From positions 1 through 8,308 of the forward strand of contig JAHEAS010000122.1 of the NCBI GenBank assembly GCA_024642645.1: a DNA stretch of 8,308 nt, read 5' to 3'. The DNA comes from Saprospirales bacterium (lineage in GTDB: Bacteria > Bacteroidota > Bacteroidia > Chitinophagales > Saprospiraceae). A program made the translations under genes and the position numbers. Below are positions 6,987 through 8,308 of the stretch, in pieces; position 1 is the stretch's first letter; the number at the start of each line of letters is the position of its first letter. The notes under the pieces were generated by a model. That model saw nothing but the letters and a program-made list of their open reading frames with translations. It searched no databases and was not told the origin of the DNA.

Positions 6987-7772
6987 TTATTTTCGTTCGC
7001 AAACAACTTGATTCTTGTAGCGCAGGTCAAGGGTCTTGTACTTCTGCCAGCCCTCCCGGCTTAGACCCTCTTCGTAAAAGGTCCGCAGCTTTTTGAACTT
7101 GGCTTCCGCATTTGAGTCCCACTTGCCTAGGATAATGGAATGGTCGCCCACCATTGGCACCAGTACAAATTCGTCTTTGCTATTAATATGTACCTGTTCG
7201 AACATTGCCTTCCACAGCTCGTCGCTTAGGATGAAATTGGTCAGTTCAAAAAGGTCCTTCATCAAGTTGTTTTTCTTCGTCAAAAACTCTGGCGTATGCG
7301 GTGGAATATTCCCCGTTGCCACCAGCGTTCGAGCGGTGAAGTGTCGAGAAAGCGGCACTTTTGCCCCATCCTTGTCAAGGTAATATTGTACCCCAAGTTT
7401 GTCCACCACCCTGAGAATCGGCACCCGCTGTTCAATGTTGATTTTTATTTTGCTATCAGCTGTGAGCAGCACCTCGGCGTTTTTCACAAACAGGTTTTCT
7501 TCCAAAATCCGCTCCACCTGGTCTTCATCCACGAGAGACGCTGTCTGTTCGTCTAGTGAAGAACCGATGGACTTTTCCACCAACCGTATCACATCCATGC
7601 TGTCAATCAGCAGCGCACCATCTTCCAATGGCTCCACCTCCACCACTGTGGCTCCCACTGTCAGCCCCTTTTTCCTTTCTACTGCTGCAATAATGAGCAT
7701 CAGTGTGAGGAACCCGCCGCCTATCCAGGCGATGCGGCGGATTGAAGAAGATTTGTTTGCGTTGTCGAGCAT
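6987..7772 (-). CDS. ftsQ: Cell division protein FtsQ
   Basis: Bitopic divisome protein that links cytoplasmic ring proteins to the periplasmic FtsB/FtsL and septal synthase complex. The 261-residue length fits the family. A short cytoplasmic N-terminus with R12 and R13 precedes one membrane span (about 14-31, IAWIGGGFLTLMLIIAAV), followed by a basic stop (ERKK). A POTRA-like region spans about 53-117, including the helix VDEDQVERILEENLFVKNAEV (81-101, last part) and the strand KIKINIEQRVPILRVV (108-123), a recognisable FtsQ pattern. The C-terminal beta domain ends in KTLDLRYKNQVV (246-257), which corresponds to the FtsB-binding edge in other bacteria. The call rests on these patterns plus its place between murC and ftsA, because FtsQ sequences diverge strongly. 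It starts 25 bp after the murC stop without a clear Shine-Dalgarno motif. Confidence 0.92.
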   Translation of the reverse strand: MLDNANKSSSIRRIAWIGGGFLTLMLIIAAVERKKGLTVGATVVEVEPLEDGALLIDSMDVIRLVEKSIGSSLDEQTASLVDEDQVERILEENLFVKNAEVLLTADSKIKINIEQRVPILRVVDKLGVQYYLDKDGAKVPLSRHFTARTLVATGNIPPHTPEFLTKKNNLMKDLFELTNFILSDELWKAMFEQVHINSKDEFVLVPMVGDHSIILGKWDSNAEAKFKKLRTFYEEGLSREGWQKYKTLDLRYKNQVVCERK

Positions 7773-7797
7773 TTTAGAAGTTGCTTGTTATTTGTTC

Positions 7798-8308
7798 TTA
7801 GAGTTTCTTGTTTTTCAATAAGCGCCTTATTGGTAAAACGAACGTGTCAATATCCCCCGCCCCAATCGTCATCACCACATCCAAGTCCTTGGTTTTCAGC
7901 AAATCCAGCACGTTTGCCTTGGTCGCCAATACCCGGTTCGGGTTCTTCATTTTATCAAAAACAATCTCTGATGTGACGCCCGGCATGGGTAGCTCCCTTG
8001 CCGGGTAAATGTCCATCAAAATGATATCGTCCAATTTGTCAAGTTCTTCAGCGAAGCCATCCTGAAAATCCCTCGTCCGGGAGTACAGGTGTGGCTGGAA
8101 GATGCCCGTGATGCGCCGACCTGGGAACAGCTCCCGTGCTGCCTGCACCGCCGCCCGGATTTCCGTCGGGTGGTGGGCATAGTCGTCAATGAACACCACT
8201 TTTCCGTCCCGATAGACGAACTCGAAGCGCCGCTTGATGCCTTTGAAGGTGATGAGCGCCTTTCGAATGGCCTTCTCCCCTACCCCCAGTTGCAGCGCTA
8301 CCGCTATG
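7798..8308 (-). CDS. murC: UDP-N-acetylmuramate--L-alanine ligase (MurC), C-terminal part
   Basis: Cytoplasmic ATP-dependent ligase that adds L-alanine to UDP-MurNAc, the first peptide step of peptidoglycan precursor synthesis. Only the last 169 residues are in the window; the frame is open through the right edge, and the 5' end lies beyond it. The visible part begins in the end of the central ligase domain (IAVALQLGVGEKAIRKAL, then FKGIKRRFEF) and continues through the Mur-ligase C-terminal domain. The MurC-specific motif DDYAHHPTEI follows VVFI, and the end has the family phrase TIGAGDIDTFV. An apparent start at 8199 is an internal GTG inside the conserved VVFIDDYAHHP stretch, not the gene start. 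The neighbour is ftsQ, 25 bp downstream; no ddl lies between them. Confidence 0.97.
   Translation of the reverse strand, partial: IAVALQLGVGEKAIRKALITFKGIKRRFEFVYRDGKVVFIDDYAHHPTEIRAAVQAARELFPGRRITGIFQPHLYSRTRDFQDGFAEELDKLDDIILMDIYPARELPMPGVTSEIVFDKMKNPNRVLATKANVLDLLKTKDLDVVMTIGAGDIDTFVLPIRRLLKNKKL

Noticed and set aside
7798..8199. A complete 133-residue gene starting at 8199
   Set aside because: The GTG at 8199 lies within the conserved MurC stretch VVFIDDYAHHP, and the frame stays open to the right edge with MurC-like sequence (FKGIKRRFE), so it is a partial murC.

Overview
The window looks like chromosomal DNA of a Bacteroidota bacterium, probably a marine or filamentous lineage such as the Saprospiria (the class-level guess is inference). 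Three things point there: the FtsZ ends in a Bacteroidota-like tail (NSFLHDNVD); the order murC-ftsQ-ftsA-ftsZ has no ddl between murC and ftsQ; and starts are preceded by A-rich sequence with little or no Shine-Dalgarno motif, next to a large DUF11/SdrD_B-type surface protein. All convincing genes are on the minus strand, so the window reads biologically from right to left.

Right part (3980-8308): the distal end of the division and cell-wall (dcw) cluster. It holds the C-terminal part of murC (cut by the right edge), ftsQ, ftsA and ftsZ. MurC completes the UDP-MurNAc-L-alanine step of peptidoglycan synthesis. FtsQ is the membrane-anchored divisome scaffold, FtsA the actin-like membrane tether, and FtsZ the tubulin-like ring protein. 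Gaps are 25 bp (murC-ftsQ), 96 bp (ftsQ-ftsA) and 88 bp (ftsA-ftsZ), which fits one transcription unit. The ftsA-ftsZ gap is filled by a striking 65-bp imperfect palindrome that contains a perfect 14-bp tandem repeat.

Middle (3424-3979): a 556-bp gap without a confident gene. It contains a clear minus-strand intrinsic terminator after ftsZ, a second small hairpin just before it, a cluster of four G4 runs on the plus strand, and a short protein-like open frame (3538-3708) that may be a gene remnant or a small gene.

Left part (1-3423): one uninterrupted minus-strand frame of 1141 codons with an N-terminal signal peptide, running off the left edge. It encodes a large secreted or surface protein of DUF11-like, SdrD_B-like and beta-helix-like modules. 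One DUF11-like unit appears to be split by an inserted beta-sandwich-like domain. The terminator between ftsZ and this gene suggests that it is transcribed separately from the division genes.

No RNA gene, CRISPR array, insertion sequence or phage gene was found. Nothing here clearly amounts to a new system. The best leads are the ftsA-ftsZ palindrome, the nested domain in the surface protein and the short frame in the gap.
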